DNA from: Cupriavidus basilensis | GTDB lineage: Bacteria > Pseudomonadota > Gammaproteobacteria > Burkholderiales > Burkholderiaceae | NCBI RefSeq assembly: GCF_000832305.1 | Contig: NZ_CP010537.1 | Span: 3,534,001 to 3,598,000 of the forward strand | DNA length: 64,000 bases | Reading direction: 5' to 3' | The notes under the pieces: model-generated | What the model saw: only the letters and a program-made list of their open reading frames with translations | Told to the model about the DNA's origin: nothing | Databases searched by the model: none | Position numbers and translations under genes: made by a program | In this document: positions 63,411 through 64,000 of the stretch, piece after piece | Position numbering within the stretch: the first letter of the stretch is position 1 | Layout of the letters: every line of letters begins with the position of its first letter

Positions 63411-63460
63411 GTGTGTGGCTTCGTGCCGCTTCGTGTGGCTTCGCATGCCTTGCTCTGCCT
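63411..63460 (-). repeat. Decamer-period repeat between IclR and ligase genes
   Basis: Five successive 10-base blocks share a T(C)GTGTGGCT-like pattern: GTGTGTGGCT, TCGTGCCGCT, TCGTGTGGCT, TCGCATGCCT and TGCTCTGCCT. The exact 10-base phase is striking, though the units drift. Confidence 0.55.
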
Positions 63461-63466
63461 GCCGGG

Positions 63467-64000
63467 CTATTGCCGCAGGCCCGTCATGGATTCGATGGTG
63501 CGGGTCATCTCCATCAGCAGCGGCGCGATCTTCTTCTCCAGCATGCCGCGCCGCATTTGCGAGCCGGCGATCGCGCAGTTGAACAGCAGCGGGCGGTTCA
63601 GGTAGACGATGCGCGAGTACACGCCCACGCCGTGCACGCCGCTGCCGGCGTCGCCTTCATTGATGGCAAAGCCACGCTTGGGGTAATGCGCCACGTTGTG
63701 GCAAATGGTGTCATAGCAGGCGGCGTACTCCTCGGCGCGCTCGTGGCGCGCGGCCTGCATCAGTTGCTCGAACTCGCTCTTGGAAAGCGTGCACAGGAAG
63801 GCACGGCCCATCGCCGTGCTCAGCACCGAGCGCACCGCGCCCACGCCGGGGCGCGCCGCCGTGCCCTCGTGATGCGTGCAGCTCTGCAGGTAGGTCACGT
63901 CCAGCCGATGCGCCACGCCCATCGATACGGCGCCTTCGATACGATCCGCCAGCGCCTGCATCAGCGGGCGTGCCACATGACGCACCGGCAGCCCGGCCAG
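63467..64000 (-). CDS. IclR-family transcriptional regulator (N-terminus beyond window end)
   Basis: At least 178 residues are present; the frame remains open at base 64000 so the DNA-binding domain lies outside. The visible part is the GAF-like IclR effector domain: VAHRLDVTYLQSCTHHEG, RSVLSTAMGRAFLCTLSKSE, KRGFAINEGDAGSGVHGVGV and a final helix MTRTIESMTGLRQ. It is on the same strand as the ligase, Bug and DUF1254 genes and is the likely operon regulator. Confidence 0.92.
   Translation of the reverse strand: MAGLPVRHVARPLMQALADRIEGAVSMGVAHRLDVTYLQSCTHHEGTAARPGVGAVRSVLSTAMGRAFLCTLSKSEFEQLMQAARHERAEEYAACYDTICHNVAHYPKRGFAINEGDAGSGVHGVGVYSRIVYLNRPLLFNCAIAGSQMRRGMLEKKIAPLLMEMTRTIESMTGLRQ

Overview
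The window is GC-rich chromosomal DNA from a beta-proteobacterium of the Burkholderiaceae, most probably Cupriavidus or a close relative. The genus is inferred from four or five Bug/TctC solute-binding proteins, many LysR and IclR regulators, peripheral amide and aromatic catabolism, and a complete rRNA operon with a typical Burkholderiales 16S end. I saw no insertion sequence, integrase, phage gene or CRISPR array, so this reads as ordinary chromosome with a strong catabolic, accessory flavour.

Left part (1-27,240). Two tandem TonB-dependent siderophore receptors (the first cut by the window edge) are followed by a terminator, a Sel1-repeat protein and a convergent dodecin. Next come a LysR regulator divergent from an amidase/Bug-receptor pair, a small coiled protein preceded by a long hairpin, an SDR/LysR pair, an exported DNA/RNA endonuclease, a dienelactone hydrolase, an acyl-CoA synthetase, a glycine-zipper lipoprotein, MarR and YggT genes, and a tiny secreted protein with FTDGARSGPRDP repeats. 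A divergent LysR/IclR pair and a phytanoyl-CoA dioxygenase-like gene precede a MoxR-DUF58-transglutaminase operon and a MarR/MFS efflux operon with a perfect 7-2-7 operator.

Middle (27,241-37,484). A small hypothetical protein, a DegQ/HtrA protease followed by a phased GTTAAC array, and a GIY-YIG protein precede a complete rRNA operon on the minus strand (16S, tRNA-Ile, tRNA-Ala, 23S, 5S). The operon has a recognisable P1 promoter, boxA elements and a strong terminator. Divergent from it lies a DnaQ-exonuclease/GIY-YIG (Cho-like) fusion.

Right part (37,485-64,000). An amidase and MFS transporter pair and a small lipoprotein precede the most interesting catabolic unit: an SsuABC-like ABC transporter whose genes are interleaved with a Rieske oxygenase and translationally coupled to an 8-oxoguanine-deaminase-like amidohydrolase (41,681-47,029). 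It looks like an uptake-and-degradation pathway for an N-heterocyclic compound whose substrate cannot be read from sequence. Next, a citrate synthase with an N-terminal DNA-binding domain diverges from an oddly arranged CaiB/BaiF CoA-transferase across a perfect 8-1-8 palindrome. A MASE1-PAS membrane sensor without an output domain is translationally coupled to an alpha/beta hydrolase (Cys nucleophile) fused to a SnoaL-like domain; this meets a patatin/outer-membrane barrel protein head-on, sharing the stop codon bases. The window ends in a minus-strand operon: an IclR regulator (cut by the edge), an ADP-forming acyl-CoA ligase, two Bug receptors and two DUF1254/DUF1214 proteins.
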